The notes under the pieces were generated by a model, which worked only from the letters and a program-made list of their open reading frames with translations, ran no database searches and was not told the origin of the DNA. A stretch of 64,000 nucleotides of DNA, from positions 186,001 through 250,000 of the forward strand of contig NZ_PJJO01000060.1 in the NCBI RefSeq assembly GCF_002929535.1, written 5' to 3'. Shown one piece after another: positions 26,295 through 35,470 of the stretch; position 1 is the stretch's first letter; each line of letters begins with the position of its first letter. The position numbers were made by a program, and so were the translations under genes. The DNA comes from Cryobacterium sp. Y11. Lineage in GTDB: Bacteria; Actinomycetota; Actinomycetes; Actinomycetales; Microbacteriaceae.

Positions 26295-26382
26295 ACCCTC
26301 ACTGTCGCTCTGTATTGAATGCTGGTCACGCGGGATTGGTGCCGGACACGCCACAAAAGACGACACCAGACACCAAGGGTCA

Positions 26383-26414
26383 ATCTTATGGTATGAAATT
26401 GCCTTTTGGCAATT
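26383..26414 (-). promoter_or_regulatory. Promoter of infA-rpmJ-rpsM overlapping an mtlD terminator hairpin
   Basis: TTGCCA (26412-26407) and TAAGAT (26388-26383) with an 18 nt spacer form a good promoter facing infA. The -35 region lies inside a hairpin of AATTGCC and GGCAATT arms (26397-26414) that starts 6 nt after the mtlD stop and is followed by a modest T-rich stretch. Confidence 0.5.
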
Positions 26415-26419
26415 CAGTC

Positions 26420-27568
26420 CTATAATCCCTGCGCACGTCGTACTTCGAGCACAACAGAAGCAAAAAGCGGATGCGCCGCCTCCAGCCCACAGACTTGCTC
26501 AACTATGTGCTCCGCGCTTTCGGCCCGCAGCATCCGTTGCAGCTGGGCGCTTTGCTCATCGGCCGCGACGGTGAAGCTCAGCGCCGCGCCGATGGCGCCG
26601 AGGAGCGCCACGGGCGTCACGCCCGTTTCGGCCAACTCCGCAGCCGGACCGATGAAGCGCTCGTGGCGGCCGAGTTTGCGCAGCGGCTGACGCCCCACCC
26701 GCTCGACGGTGTCGAGCAGGGCTGGGTTACCAAAGCGTACGAGGATCTTCTCGCGGTAGGCGCGCTGCGCGGCCTCGTCGAGTCCGTGCTTGGCCACGAG
26801 CAGCGCTGAGGTCTCTTCGAGTACGCTGCGGGCGGCCGCCACGACCTCCGGCACGTCGAGCGCCTCGGCGATCGTGGTCACTCCGGCGCGACTACCGAGG
26901 TATGCGATGGTGGCGTGGCCCGTGTTCACCGTGAACAGCTTGCGCTCAATGTAGGGCTCGAGGTTGTCGACGAAGGTCGCCCCGGGGATCACCGGAACGG
27001 CGTCTCCAAAAGCGCCGCGCTCGATGACCCACTCGTAGAAAGCCTCCACGGTCACCGTCAGGCCGGCATCCGGTGCCTGGTTCGGCACGATGCGGTCCAC
27101 TGCAGTGTTGGCGAAGGCGGCGCGCGCCGAGATGGCCGGCCAGTCGGCACCGGCGACGTGGCTGTGCACGTGCTCGGCGAGCAGGTCGGTGGCGTTAATG
27201 GCGTTCTCGCACGCCATCACCGCGAGCGGCGGAAGCGACGCCGACCGGCGAGCCAGCCCGGCCGCGATCACCGGTGCCACGAACGTGAGAATGTTGGGGC
27301 CAACGGCCGTTGTCACCACATCGGCCGTGGCGATCTCCTCGATCAGCGCCTCTGTGTCGGTGGCGCTGTTGATGGCCCGGAAGCCCTGCACAGTGTGCTG
27401 GCTGGCCCCCTCGCCCTTCTCGTGCACCTCGTAACTCGGAGCCGAGTGCAGGGCGTCAATGAGGTGCGCATTCACATCGGCGAAGACAACCTCGTACCCC
27501 GCTTCATGCAGCAGGAATCCGACGAAGCCGCGCCCAATGTTGCCCGCGCCGAAGTGAATGGCCTTCAT
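26420..27568 (-). CDS. mtlD: Mannitol-1-phosphate 5-dehydrogenase
   Basis: Oxidises mannitol-1-phosphate, produced by the PTS, to fructose-6-phosphate with NAD. The 382-residue protein begins [17 protein letters not shown] (NAD-binding) and has the family motif [16 protein letters not shown] with the catalytic Lys. The start overlaps mtlF by 4 bp. Last gene of the mannitol operon. Confidence 0.97.
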   Translation of the reverse strand: MKAIHFGAGNIGRGFVGFLLHEAGYEVVFADVNAHLIDALHSAPSYEVHEKGEGASQHTVQGFRAINSATDTEALIEEIATADVVTTAVGPNILTFVAPVIAAGLARRSASLPPLAVMACENAINATDLLAEHVHSHVAGADWPAISARAAFANTAVDRIVPNQAPDAGLTVTVEAFYEWVIERGAFGDAVPVIPGATFVDNLEPYIERKLFTVNTGHATIAYLGSRAGVTTIAEALDVPEVVAAARSVLEETSALLVAKHGLDEAAQRAYREKILVRFGNPALLDTVERVGRQPLRKLGRHERFIGPAAELAETGVTPVALLGAIGAALSFTVAADEQSAQLQRMLRAESAEHIVEQVCGLEAAHPLFASVVLEVRRAQGL

Positions 27569-28002
27569 TCTGCGTTGACCTCCTCGAGAAGGGCGAAAAT
27601 TTCTTCGGCAGAGCCAGCATCAATCAGTTTCGCTACCTCGTCTTCGTCGGAGAACACGATCGCGATCTTGGAGAGAATCTCGAGATGCTCGTTGTTGAGC
27701 CCGGCGATGCCAACGGCGAAGCGCACCGGCTGGCCGTTCCAGTCGATCGGCTCTGCATAGCGCACGAGCGACAGTGCGGAGCGCAGAATCGACTCCTTCG
27801 CTTCGTTCGTGCCGTGCGGGATGGCGAGAAAGTTGCCCATGTACGTCGAAACGGATGCTTCGCGCTCGAACATGGACGCCACGTAGTCCGCGCTCACGGC
27901 GCCGGACGCCACGAGCAGGCCACCAGCCTCACGAATCGCATCGTCCCGGGTGCGGGCCGTTCCGCTTGCAACGAGATTGCGGGGTTCCAGGATCTGGCTC
28001 AT
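27565..28002 (-). CDS. mtlF: PTS mannitol-specific EIIA component
   Basis: Accepts phosphate from HPr and passes it to the EIIB domain of MtlA. The 145-residue protein has the phosphorylated His63 in [12 protein letters not shown] and the EIIA signature [21 protein letters not shown]. It overlaps mtlD and mtlA by 4 bp on either side, so the three are translated together. Confidence 0.95.
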   Translation of the reverse strand: MSQILEPRNLVASGTARTRDDAIREAGGLLVASGAVSADYVASMFEREASVSTYMGNFLAIPHGTNEAKESILRSALSLVRYAEPIDWNGQPVRFAVGIAGLNNEHLEILSKIAIVFSDEDEVAKLIDAGSAEEIFALLEEVNAE

Positions 28003-29486
28003 TTGCTGACTCCTTCATTCGTCTGGTGTTCGAGCATGCCCACGACCTCGTCGTACTTCGGGCTGTTCATGAAATTGTCCACTGACACGTGCACGGAGCC
28101 CGGCGACTTGGCCCGCGCCCGGTCGGTGAGGTCCTGGTGTGTGATCACGAGGTCGGCACTGCCGTCGAGGTTGGCGATGGCCTGATTGGTCACCGTGATC
28201 CCCTCGACGCCGGCCTTTTTGATCTTGTTGCGCAGCACGGAGGCGCCCATCGCGCTCGAGCCCATTCCGGCGTCGCACGCGAACACGATGTTGCGCAGGT
28301 CTTGAGTCGGGGCGGTGTCGCCGGCCGCGGCAGCCGTTGTGTTGGAGCCAACGAGGCCGCCGAGCACCGAACTCGACTTGCCCTTGTTCGCCTCAGTCTT
28401 TGCCACGGCGGCGGCCAGGTCGAGGTCACCGGCGGCGAGGTCGCGCTTGCGGCTGGCGCGCAGGATAACGGCGGCGATCAGGAACGAGACCGCTGCCGCA
28501 CCGATAACCGACAGGATGACGCCGAGGTAGTTCTCTGGCGGCGCCTGGAACAGCACGGCGAAGATGCTTCCGGGCGAGGCGGGAGCGCGCAGGCCGGTGG
28601 CAAACGCCACGTTGATGGTCACGCCGGTCATGCCGCCACCGATGGCGGCCAGGATCAGCATCGGCTTCATGAGCACGTAGGGGAAGTAAATCTCGTGGAT
28701 GCCACCGAGGAATTGGATGACGATTGCGCCGGGCGCGCTGGCTCTGGCGATTCCCACGCCGAAGAACGTGAAGGCGAGAAGGATGCCGAGGCCAGGGCCA
28801 GGGTTGGCCTCGAGCAGGAACAGGATCGACTTTCCGGTGTCGGACACCTGCTGCACGCCGAGCGGGGTGAGCACGCCGTGGTTGATGGCGTTGTTCAGGA
28901 AGAGGATCTTCCCCGGCTCGATCAAAATGCTCGCGAGCGGCAGCAATCCGTTGGCAATCAAAAAGTCGACGCCGATTTCGAGCACATTGCTCAGCCCGGT
29001 CACGAGCGGCGCGATGCCGACGAACGCGCCGAGGGCCAGGATGGCACCGAGGATTCCGGCCGTGAAGTTATTCACGAGCATCTCGAAGCCGGCCTTGATC
29101 TTGCCCTCCCACATGCTGTCGACCTTCTTCAGAATGTAGGCGGACAGCGGGCCAACGATCATCGCCCCAATGAACATCGGGATGCTGCTGCCGACAATGA
29201 CACCCATCGTGGCGATCGTAGCGACGACGCCACCGCGGGTGTCATAGATCATGCGGCCACCGGTGTTGGCGATGAGCAGCGGCAGCATGTAAATGATCAT
29301 CGGGTCAACGAGGGTGGCGAAGGTCTCGTTGGGAGTCCATCCGGTGGGGATGAATAGCGCGGTGATCAGCCCCCACGCGATGAAGGCGGGGATGTTGGGC
29401 ATGACCATGCCGCTGAGGAATGTGCCGAAGCGTTGCACGTGCACGCGCGTGCCTGTTCGCTTGGTGTCGGCTGACGTCGTCGTCAT
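27999..29486 (-). CDS. mtlA: PTS mannitol-specific EIICB component
   Basis: Imports and phosphorylates mannitol. The 495-residue protein has an EIIC membrane domain over about 1-345 (FGTFLSGMVMPNIPAFIAWG, GGIHEIYFPYVLMKP) and a C-terminal EIIB domain with its phospho-cysteine in VFACDAGMGSSAMGASVL near 405. The EIIA is separate (mtlF), as in most Gram-positive mannitol systems. Its ATG starts 1 bp after the ptsI stop. Confidence 0.96.
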   Translation of the reverse strand: MTTTSADTKRTGTRVHVQRFGTFLSGMVMPNIPAFIAWGLITALFIPTGWTPNETFATLVDPMIIYMLPLLIANTGGRMIYDTRGGVVATIATMGVIVGSSIPMFIGAMIVGPLSAYILKKVDSMWEGKIKAGFEMLVNNFTAGILGAILALGAFVGIAPLVTGLSNVLEIGVDFLIANGLLPLASILIEPGKILFLNNAINHGVLTPLGVQQVSDTGKSILFLLEANPGPGLGILLAFTFFGVGIARASAPGAIVIQFLGGIHEIYFPYVLMKPMLILAAIGGGMTGVTINVAFATGLRAPASPGSIFAVLFQAPPENYLGVILSVIGAAAVSFLIAAVILRASRKRDLAAGDLDLAAAVAKTEANKGKSSSVLGGLVGSNTTAAAAGDTAPTQDLRNIVFACDAGMGSSAMGASVLRNKIKKAGVEGITVTNQAIANLDGSADLVITHQDLTDRARAKSPGSVHVSVDNFMNSPKYDEVVGMLEHQTNEGVSK

Positions 29487-29487
29487 T

Positions 29488-31203
29488 TCAGTACCTTTCT
29501 GGGTGAGTATTGCTGGGAACTACACGTGCGGGTTCGGATGGTGAGTCAAGAAATTCGGTGGCCTGTGCGGTGACGAGTTCGCGAGCGGATGCCGCATCAT
29601 CGGCTGCGAGGGCGAGCTCGGCCAGGTGCAGGGCCTGCTGCATCGTGAAATCGCCGAGAGTGGCGCGCACATCGGCGAGGGCCGATGCCGACATCGATAG
29701 GCTCGTCGCGCCGAGGCCCACGAGCACCACGGCGAGCAGCGGGTCGGCCGCTGCCTCGCCGCACACACCAACGGGCTTGCCGAGCGCGGCACCGGCCGCG
29801 CCAACCTCGGCCACGAGCCGCAGCACGGCGGGGCTCCACGGGTTCTGGAACGCGGCGACCGAGCCGAGCATGCGGTCGGCGGCGAGGGTGTACTGGGTGA
29901 GGTCGTTGGTGCCGATCGAGGCGAAGTCGGCGTGCCGCAAAATTCGGTCGGCGAGAAGCGCCGCGGAGGGAATTTCCACCATCACGCCGGCGGTCTTCAG
30001 TCCGAATTCGTGTGCCAGTGCCACGAAATAGCGGGTCTCCTCGACGGTGGCGACCATGGGCGCCATCACCCACAGTTCGGCGTCGGTGGCGGCATCCGCC
30101 TGGGCGAGCGCATCGAGTTGGTCGCGCAGTATCTGCTCCGACGCGCGCAACGCGCGCAATCCCCGCAAACCGAGGGCCGGGTTTTCTTCGTGGGCGTCGT
30201 TGAGGAAGGCCAGCGGCTTGTCTGCCCCGGCGTCCAGGGCTCGCACCACGACTTTCTTGCCGGGGAAGGCGCGCAGCATCCGCTCGTATTCCACGCGCTG
30301 CTTCGCCACTGTCGGCGCGGTCACGGAATCGAGGAACAGGAATTCGGTACGGAACAGGCCCACGCCTTCGGCGCCGAGTGCCGCGGCCGCGGCCGAGCCG
30401 TCGGCCGAGCCGAGGTTGGCCAGAAGGGGGATGGGCGTGCCGTCGGCGAGAGCGCCCGGCGATACCGGCGCGAGAGCACGAGCGGCACGGGCGGCTTCGC
30501 GGGCGTGCGCTTCGGCCACCTGCTTGGCGCTCGGCGACGTCATCACCAAATTGTTCGCGGCGTCGAGAATAACTTCGTCACCGTCTGCCAGGCTCTGCGC
30601 ACCGGCCGCGCCCACGAGGGCAACGAGTGATTTCTCGCGCGCCAGGATCGCGGTGTGCGAGGTGGGGCCGCCATCTATCGTGATCAGGCCCAGCACCTGG
30701 CCGAGGTTAAGGCTTGCCGTGTCGGCCGGTGCCAGGTCGCGAGCGACCAGAATGAACGGATACCCCGGGTCGGGTACTCCAGGCGCCGCGACGCCCGAGA
30801 AGCGCGCGACGACCCGCTGCGACACGTCGTCGAGGTCGCCAGCTCGTTCGGCCATATAGCCGCCGAGCTGCGTCAGCATGTCGCGGAAGGCCGCAAAGGC
30901 CTCGAACACCGCCCGTTCGGCGGTCACCCCGGTGGCCAGGCGCACCGTGACGTCGTCGACGAGGCTGGGATCCGCGGCCATCATGGACTGGGCCTCAAGG
31001 ACTTCGCCGGCCACGCCGCCGGCCTGCTCCGCACGTACCAGAAGGTCTGCCGCCACGGCGCTAAGAGCGCCGGTCGCCCGGGCGCCCTCCTGGGCCGGCG
31101 TCAACGAGCTGGGAGAAACCGCAGGCTCGGGCAGCGGGTCTGGCATGCGCACGATGCGGCCCACGGCGATGCCGCGGCCAATTCCAATCCCCTGCAGTTC
31201 CAC
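29488..31203 (-). CDS. ptsI: PTS Enzyme I (phosphoenolpyruvate-protein phosphotransferase)
   Basis: Starts the phosphorelay from phosphoenolpyruvate. The 571-residue protein has the active His183 in DGGPTSHTAILAR and the PEP domain with GVGLFRTEFLFLD, FASIGTNDLTQYTLA and the active-site Cys in GVCGEAAADP. The initiating codon overlaps no neighbour; ptsH lies 10 bp upstream. Carrying the general enzymes inside a sugar-specific operon makes this locus self-sufficient. Confidence 0.96.
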   Translation of the reverse strand: MELQGIGIGRGIAVGRIVRMPDPLPEPAVSPSSLTPAQEGARATGALSAVAADLLVRAEQAGGVAGEVLEAQSMMAADPSLVDDVTVRLATGVTAERAVFEAFAAFRDMLTQLGGYMAERAGDLDDVSQRVVARFSGVAAPGVPDPGYPFILVARDLAPADTASLNLGQVLGLITIDGGPTSHTAILAREKSLVALVGAAGAQSLADGDEVILDAANNLVMTSPSAKQVAEAHAREAARAARALAPVSPGALADGTPIPLLANLGSADGSAAAAALGAEGVGLFRTEFLFLDSVTAPTVAKQRVEYERMLRAFPGKKVVVRALDAGADKPLAFLNDAHEENPALGLRGLRALRASEQILRDQLDALAQADAATDAELWVMAPMVATVEETRYFVALAHEFGLKTAGVMVEIPSAALLADRILRHADFASIGTNDLTQYTLAADRMLGSVAAFQNPWSPAVLRLVAEVGAAGAALGKPVGVCGEAAADPLLAVVLVGLGATSLSMSASALADVRATLGDFTMQQALHLAELALAADDAASARELVTAQATEFLDSPSEPARVVPSNTHPERY

Positions 31204-31213
31204 GCTCGCGTCC

Positions 31214-31480
31214 CTACGCGTCGTGGTCGGTGAGCAGCAACTGGGCCAGCTCGTCGAGTGTGGTCTCGGCCGTGTCGCCGTCTGCGGCGAGGGTGACCTC
31301 GTCGCCGTGGCCGATACCGAGGGAGATTACGCCGAGGATGCTCGCGGCATTCACGGCTTTGCCACCGGCCTTCGTCAGCGTGACGGGAATCCCCGCGGCC
31401 GCGGCGGCCTGGCTGAAGAGTTTGGCGGGGCGAGCGTGCAGGCCGTGGGTCGAGCCGACGAGAACCGTTCGTTCAAGCAT
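31214..31480 (-). CDS. ptsH: PTS phosphocarrier protein HPr
   Basis: 88 residues from ATG 31480, preceded by GAAAGGCACC. The phospho-acceptor His15 is in STHGLHARPAKLF. A serine at the regulatory position is present in NAASILGVISLG (Ser47), although no HPr kinase is seen in the window. It lies between the IIB-like gene and ptsI. Confidence 0.95.
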   Translation of the reverse strand: MLERTVLVGSTHGLHARPAKLFSQAAAAAGIPVTLTKAGGKAVNAASILGVISLGIGHGDEVTLAADGDTAETTLDELAQLLLTDHDA

Positions 31481-31533
31481 TGCGGTGCCTTTCGTTGTGT
31501 GCCGGTCATGCGGCCTGTGCTGGTCGGGAAGAG

Positions 31534-31845
31534 TTATGAGCGGGTGCTTGCAGCTGCCAGGGCCAGGTCGAGGGCCTCCTCGCCGTCGCGTGCGGCAAAG
31601 ACCGTCGTGGGCATCAGGCACGCTCGCACGCCGGCCGCTTCGGCCTGCTGCTGGATCCGAGCGAACAACGCAGCCAGGTGCGGGCCCACGAGAAGCACAT
31701 CGATGACCGGCAGCACGCTCGCCAGATCTGCTTCGCTTCCAGCCGTCACGTGAACCTCGGTTCCCCGAGCCACCGCGCTCTTTCGCAGACGCACCGCTAC
31801 GAACGTGCTCGACGCACCGGCACCGCACACAACATGAATCCTCAT
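31534..31845 (-). CDS. PTS lactose/cellobiose-type EIIB protein
   Basis: A 103-residue stand-alone IIB protein with the phospho-cysteine at the N-terminus (MRIHVVCGAGASSTFVAVRL, Cys7) and DVLLVGPHLAALFARIQQQ, a pattern of the lactose/cellobiose/chitobiose IIB family. ATG 31845 follows GAAAGGTG. It is the first gene of the mannitol PTS operon, yet belongs to another PTS family, and no matching IIA or IIC is in the window. It might interact with MtlR or serve a transporter elsewhere. Confidence 0.85.
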   Translation of the reverse strand: MRIHVVCGAGASSTFVAVRLRKSAVARGTEVHVTAGSEADLASVLPVIDVLLVGPHLAALFARIQQQAEAAGVRACLMPTTVFAARDGEEALDLALAAASTRS

Positions 31846-31887
31846 CGATTCACCTTTCTTCGTCGACGCACTGCACACGTATTTAAG

Positions 31888-31900
31888 TGTGCCCGGCACA
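31888..31900. promoter_or_regulatory. Palindromic operator candidate upstream of the PTS operon
   Basis: TGTGCC-C-GGCACA is a perfect palindrome just upstream of a TTAAAT -10-like box for the IIB-ptsH-ptsI-mtlAFD operon, so a bound protein would sit over its -35 region. MtlR is the obvious candidate binder; this is inference. Confidence 0.4.
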
Positions 31901-31958
31901 TCGTGCGGGGGCCACCAGACTCGTTTCCGCACCCCCGGAAAACCTCGGGTTCGGAAGA

Positions 31959-31964
31959 TAAGAT
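31959..31964 (+). promoter_or_regulatory. Putative -10 box for the mtlR leader ORF
   Basis: TAAGAT is followed by 7 nt and then ATG at 31972. The spacing equals that at truA and coaA. Confidence 0.5.
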
Positions 31965-31971
31965 CAAAACG

Positions 31972-32007
31972 ATGGGATCGCGCACGACGAACAACAGGGC
32001 ACAATGA
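31972..32007 (+). CDS. 11-codon leaderless ORF overlapping the mtlR start
   Basis: Reads MGSRTTNNRAQ and stop. The ATG lies 7 nt after a TAAGAT box, so it would be translated leaderless. Its TGA shares bases with the mtlR ATG (ATGA overlap), while mtlR has only a weak ribosome site of its own. I infer that ribosomes starting here reinitiate at mtlR. The peptide itself has no recognisable function. Confidence 0.45.
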   Translation: MGSRTTNNRAQ

Positions 32008-33920
32008 GCGACAAACACACGAGGATGCTCGATTATCTCCTCCGCTCCCCCGAGTGGGTCACCGCGGGTGAACTGGCCGAACACCTCGGCGTGACTGCGC
32101 GCAGCATCCGTAGCTATGTCACGAGCGTGAAGACGGCGGCCGATCCGCTCGATGTGATCGAGTCGGGGCCGGCGGGCTATCGCATCAACCGCGAGGCGTA
32201 CGCGGCATTCCGCACGGCTCAACCGCCGCGAATTGCGCAGGCGGACACGCCGCAGAGCCGCGTGTACCACCTGGTTCGTCGCCTCATCGACTCGACGGCG
32301 GGCCTCGATGTCTATGAGCTCGCGGCCGATGTCTTCATGAGCGACTCCACCGTCGAGGCCGATCTGTCCCGCGTGCGCGCGCTCCTGTCCGACACGGGAC
32401 TCTCACTGGCCCGGCACGGCAGCGTTGTCACCCTGCTCGGTTCCGAAACCGACCGGCGGCAACTGCTCAGCCGGATGTTCCGTGAAGAGAGTACCCGTGG
32501 TTTTCTCGAACTCGCCGCCATCCAGAAGGAATTCGCGTCTAACAGTCTCGCCCCGTTCAAGACTGACCTGATCGCCATGCTCGACGCCCAGGGCTACTTC
32601 GTCAATGAGTACGGCACCAACAATGTTCTGCTTCACGTGGCCATCGCCGTGGACCGGGTGAGCAAGCGCGTCGCCGCCGCCCATGCCGACGAAACACCGG
32701 TCATCGCGGCCGATCTCACGGCCTTGCTGGCCGGGCTCATCGACACCCACTTTGGCGTCGTGCTGGATGTCGCGGACCTTGCCTATCTCGTGCTTCTGCT
32801 GCAGACCAGGGTCGTCACGCCCGGACTCGACGAGACCGCCGATCCGATCGGCGCGTCCCTCGCCCGCACTGAGGACCTCGCGGTCGTCCGCCGCATCGTG
32901 GCGCAGGCCAGCGAGGAATACCTCGTCGACCTGGCCGACGACGAGTTCATCACCAGACTCACGCTGCACGTGCGACACCTCATCGATCGGGCTCAGGCGC
33001 AGGACTACTCCCGGAACCCACTCACCCGGTCGATCAAGACGGCATACCCGATGATTTATGAACTCGCCGTGTACATCGCGAGCGAGCTCCAGCGCCAGGA
33101 GCAGATCCGCATCAACGACGACGAGATCGCCTACATCGCGATGCACGTCGGGTCATACCTCGAACAGCGCTCCCGCACCGAAGAGCTCGTGACCTGCGTG
33201 CTCGTGTGCCCGAATTACTACACGATGCACGCTCAGTTGCGTCAGCGCATCGAACGAGTCCTCGGCGATGACGTGACCGTCGTGCATCAGGTCACCCGCA
33301 GCGACGTGCCATGGGCAGAGCTTCACGCCGACCTCGTGCTCACCACGATCGCACCGCCTGTTCCCTCTGACGCCGTGATCGTTATCCAGCCGTTTCTCAC
33401 GGAGGGCGACGTGCACAGAATTCGTGAGGCGGCCATCCGAGTGCGTCGGCTTCGTCGCCGAGCGCAGATCAAAGACCACCTGTTACAGTTTTTCGACGAG
33501 TCCCTGTACCTGCGCAACTTCGTCGCACCAGACGAAGAGACGATGATCCGAGAACTCGGCGGACGCATGGTTGCTCGAGGACTGATCGACCAGAGCTACA
33601 TCGACGGTGCGATCGAGCGCGAGCGGATGTCGTCGACCGCGTTCACCGACCACCTCGCCGTTCCCCACGCCATGGCCATGACCGCACAGCAAACATCCAT
33701 CGCCATCGCGGTCAACGACTCCCCCATGGCGTGGGGTGAGAGCCGAGTCAACGTGGTGGCCCTGATCGCGTTCAGCGCTGCCGGTCGGGCGTCATTCCAG
33801 TCCATCTTCGACCAGTTCGTCGAGGTTTTCACCGAACGTGCCGACGTACAACGCCTCATCAAGCGATCAGTGGGCTTTCCGTCCTTCATCGACGAGCTCG
33901 TGCACCTTATCGATAAATAG
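32004..33920 (+). CDS. mtlR: MtlR-type BglG-family transcriptional regulator (HTH, PRD, EIIB-like, EIIA-like)
   Basis: PTS-controlled activator expected to regulate the divergent mannitol operon. The 638-residue protein has an N-terminal helix-turn-helix (MLDYLLRSPEWVTAGELAEHLGVT, ARSIRSYV), a second HTH-like part, two PRD domains (conserved His in INDDEIAYIAMHVGSYLE), an EIIB-like domain starting VTCVLVCPNYY and a C-terminal EIIA domain with phospho-His in HLAVPHAMAM at about 553. The gene converges on map with a 3 bp gap. Binding site and sugar are inferred from position. Confidence 0.92.
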   Translation: MSDKHTRMLDYLLRSPEWVTAGELAEHLGVTARSIRSYVTSVKTAADPLDVIESGPAGYRINREAYAAFRTAQPPRIAQADTPQSRVYHLVRRLIDSTAGLDVYELAADVFMSDSTVEADLSRVRALLSDTGLSLARHGSVVTLLGSETDRRQLLSRMFREESTRGFLELAAIQKEFASNSLAPFKTDLIAMLDAQGYFVNEYGTNNVLLHVAIAVDRVSKRVAAAHADETPVIAADLTALLAGLIDTHFGVVLDVADLAYLVLLLQTRVVTPGLDETADPIGASLARTEDLAVVRRIVAQASEEYLVDLADDEFITRLTLHVRHLIDRAQAQDYSRNPLTRSIKTAYPMIYELAVYIASELQRQEQIRINDDEIAYIAMHVGSYLEQRSRTEELVTCVLVCPNYYTMHAQLRQRIERVLGDDVTVVHQVTRSDVPWAELHADLVLTTIAPPVPSDAVIVIQPFLTEGDVHRIREAAIRVRRLRRRAQIKDHLLQFFDESLYLRNFVAPDEETMIRELGGRMVARGLIDQSYIDGAIERERMSSTAFTDHLAVPHAMAMTAQQTSIAIAVNDSPMAWGESRVNVVALIAFSAAGRASFQSIFDQFVEVFTERADVQRLIKRSVGFPSFIDELVHLIDK

Positions 33921-33923
33921 CGA

Positions 33924-34754
33924 CTACGGGATGGGAACGGGAACGATGCCGAACTGGGCGAGTCCGGAGGCACCACCGTCTTCGGCGGTCAGCACCCAGA
34001 TGCCGTCCTTGTGCACGGCAACACTGTGTTCCCAGTGCGCGGCGGCCTTACCGTCGCTAGTGGCGACGGTCCACTCGTCGTCACGGGTATACGTGTCGAT
34101 CGACCCGAGTACAACCATGGGCTCGATGGCAACCACGAGGCCCGGCTTTACCTCCGGACCCTTCTGCCGCACGCGGTAGTTGAACACCGGCGGGGCTTCG
34201 TGCATCGACCGGCCGATGCCGTGTCCGACGTAGTCGGTGAGAATGCCGTAGCTTCCCTGGGACTCGACGTAATCTTCAATCGCATCGCCGACCTCGTTGA
34301 GGTGGCGGGCGGTCGCCAGCCGAGCGATTCCGTGCCAGAGCGACTGCTCGGTCACGTCGCTGAGCTTCTGACGTTCGGCCACCAACTCGGGCCGGGTCGG
34401 GTCGCCAATAACGAAGCTGAACGCGGCGTCGCCGTTCCAGCCCTCGATGATCGCGCCGCTGTCAATAGAAACGAGGTCGCCGGCTGCGAGGCGTCGGCCA
34501 GATGGAATCCCGTGCACGACGTCATCATTCACCGAGGCACAGACGGTGTGGTGGTAGCCCGTTTCGAGCTTGAAGTTCGGCTTACCACCGAGCGCAACGA
34601 TCGCTGCCTCTGCCGCCGCGTCGAGCTCAAGGGTGGTCGCACCGATGACCATCGCGGCGCGGGCCGCCACCAGCGATGCCGCCGTGGCGAGGCCGGGAGC
34701 AAGCATCAGTCGCAGCTGGGCGGGGTTCTTATAGATGGAACGACGAAAACTCAC
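33924..34754 (-). CDS. map: Methionine aminopeptidase type I
   Basis: Removes initiator Met. From GTG 34754 (AGGA 5 nt upstream) the protein is 276 residues; the longer upstream frame is not conserved in character. Metal ligands are visible: SIDSGAIIEGWNGDAAFSF (two Asp), GHGIGRSMHE (His), AIEPMV (Glu) and WEHSVAV (Glu). It follows adk after 119 bp that holds no gene but a short GCTCC/GGAGC hairpin. infA, its usual neighbour, is 7.6 kb away. Confidence 0.95.
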   Translation of the reverse strand: MSFRRSIYKNPAQLRLMLAPGLATAASLVAARAAMVIGATTLELDAAAEAAIVALGGKPNFKLETGYHHTVCASVNDDVVHGIPSGRRLAAGDLVSIDSGAIIEGWNGDAAFSFVIGDPTRPELVAERQKLSDVTEQSLWHGIARLATARHLNEVGDAIEDYVESQGSYGILTDYVGHGIGRSMHEAPPVFNYRVRQKGPEVKPGLVVAIEPMVVLGSIDTYTRDDEWTVATSDGKAAAHWEHSVAVHKDGIWVLTAEDGGASGLAQFGIVPVPIP

Positions 34755-34873
34755 TGATTTCCTACAAACTAGCTCCGAAAAGGGGAGCGATCTTTTATAT
34801 TCATTGTTCGGGCATAGATGTGAAGGTGCACCTGATGATGGGCCGGGCTTGTCGCCCCGCACTCAAGCGGTTC

Positions 34874-35470
34874 TTAGAGCGTGCTGCTGCCTCGGTGCAG
34901 GCCGCGTTCGGCCAGCGCGGCGAGAATACGGTCGGTGACCGCTTCAACGGTACCGAGACCATCAATCGTGACGACAAGCCCGCGGGCACTGTACACATCA
35001 ATCAGCGGAGCGGTCTGTTCCGCATACACATCAAGGCGATGACGGATGACGTCGGCAGTGTCGTCAGCGCGCCCCTGCTCGGCGGCACGCTTGAGCAGCC
35101 GCGCAACGACTTCCTCGGTGTCGGCCGTGATCAACACGACGACATCGAGTTGGTTGCCGCCCGCTAGCAGCATCCGGTCGAGCTCGGCCACCTGGTCGGT
35201 TGTGCGCGGGTAGCCGTCGAGCAGAAATCCGGTGGCAGCATCCGCTTCTTCCAAGCGGTCGGCGACGATGGCGTTGGTGAGGCTGTCAGGAACGTACGCT
35301 CCGGCATCCATAAATGACTTGACCCGGGCACCCAACGGGGTGTTATTGGTGACGTTGTAGCGAAAGATGTCACCGGTGGAGATGGCGGGAACGTCGAAGG
35401 CGAGTGCTAGCCGAGTAGCCTGCGTGCCCTTACCAGCGCCGGGCGGACCGATCAGTAGTAGTCGCGTCAT
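34874..35470 (-). CDS. adk: Adenylate kinase
   Basis: 198 residues with the P-loop LLLIGPPGAGKGTQATRL at the N-terminus, DGYPRTTDQVAELD and a short LID region, as in other actinobacterial enzymes. It interconverts AMP, ADP and ATP. The start overlaps the secY stop by 4 bp. Confidence 0.97.
   Translation of the reverse strand: MTRLLLIGPPGAGKGTQATRLALAFDVPAISTGDIFRYNVTNNTPLGARVKSFMDAGAYVPDSLTNAIVADRLEEADAATGFLLDGYPRTTDQVAELDRMLLAGGNQLDVVVLITADTEEVVARLLKRAAEQGRADDTADVIRHRLDVYAEQTAPLIDVYSARGLVVTIDGLGTVEAVTDRILAALAERGLHRGSSTL

Noticed and set aside
34755..34873. Alternative map start using the longer upstream frame to 34862
   Set aside because: The additional residues are not protein-like for this family, and GTG 34754 has an AGGA site in the right place.
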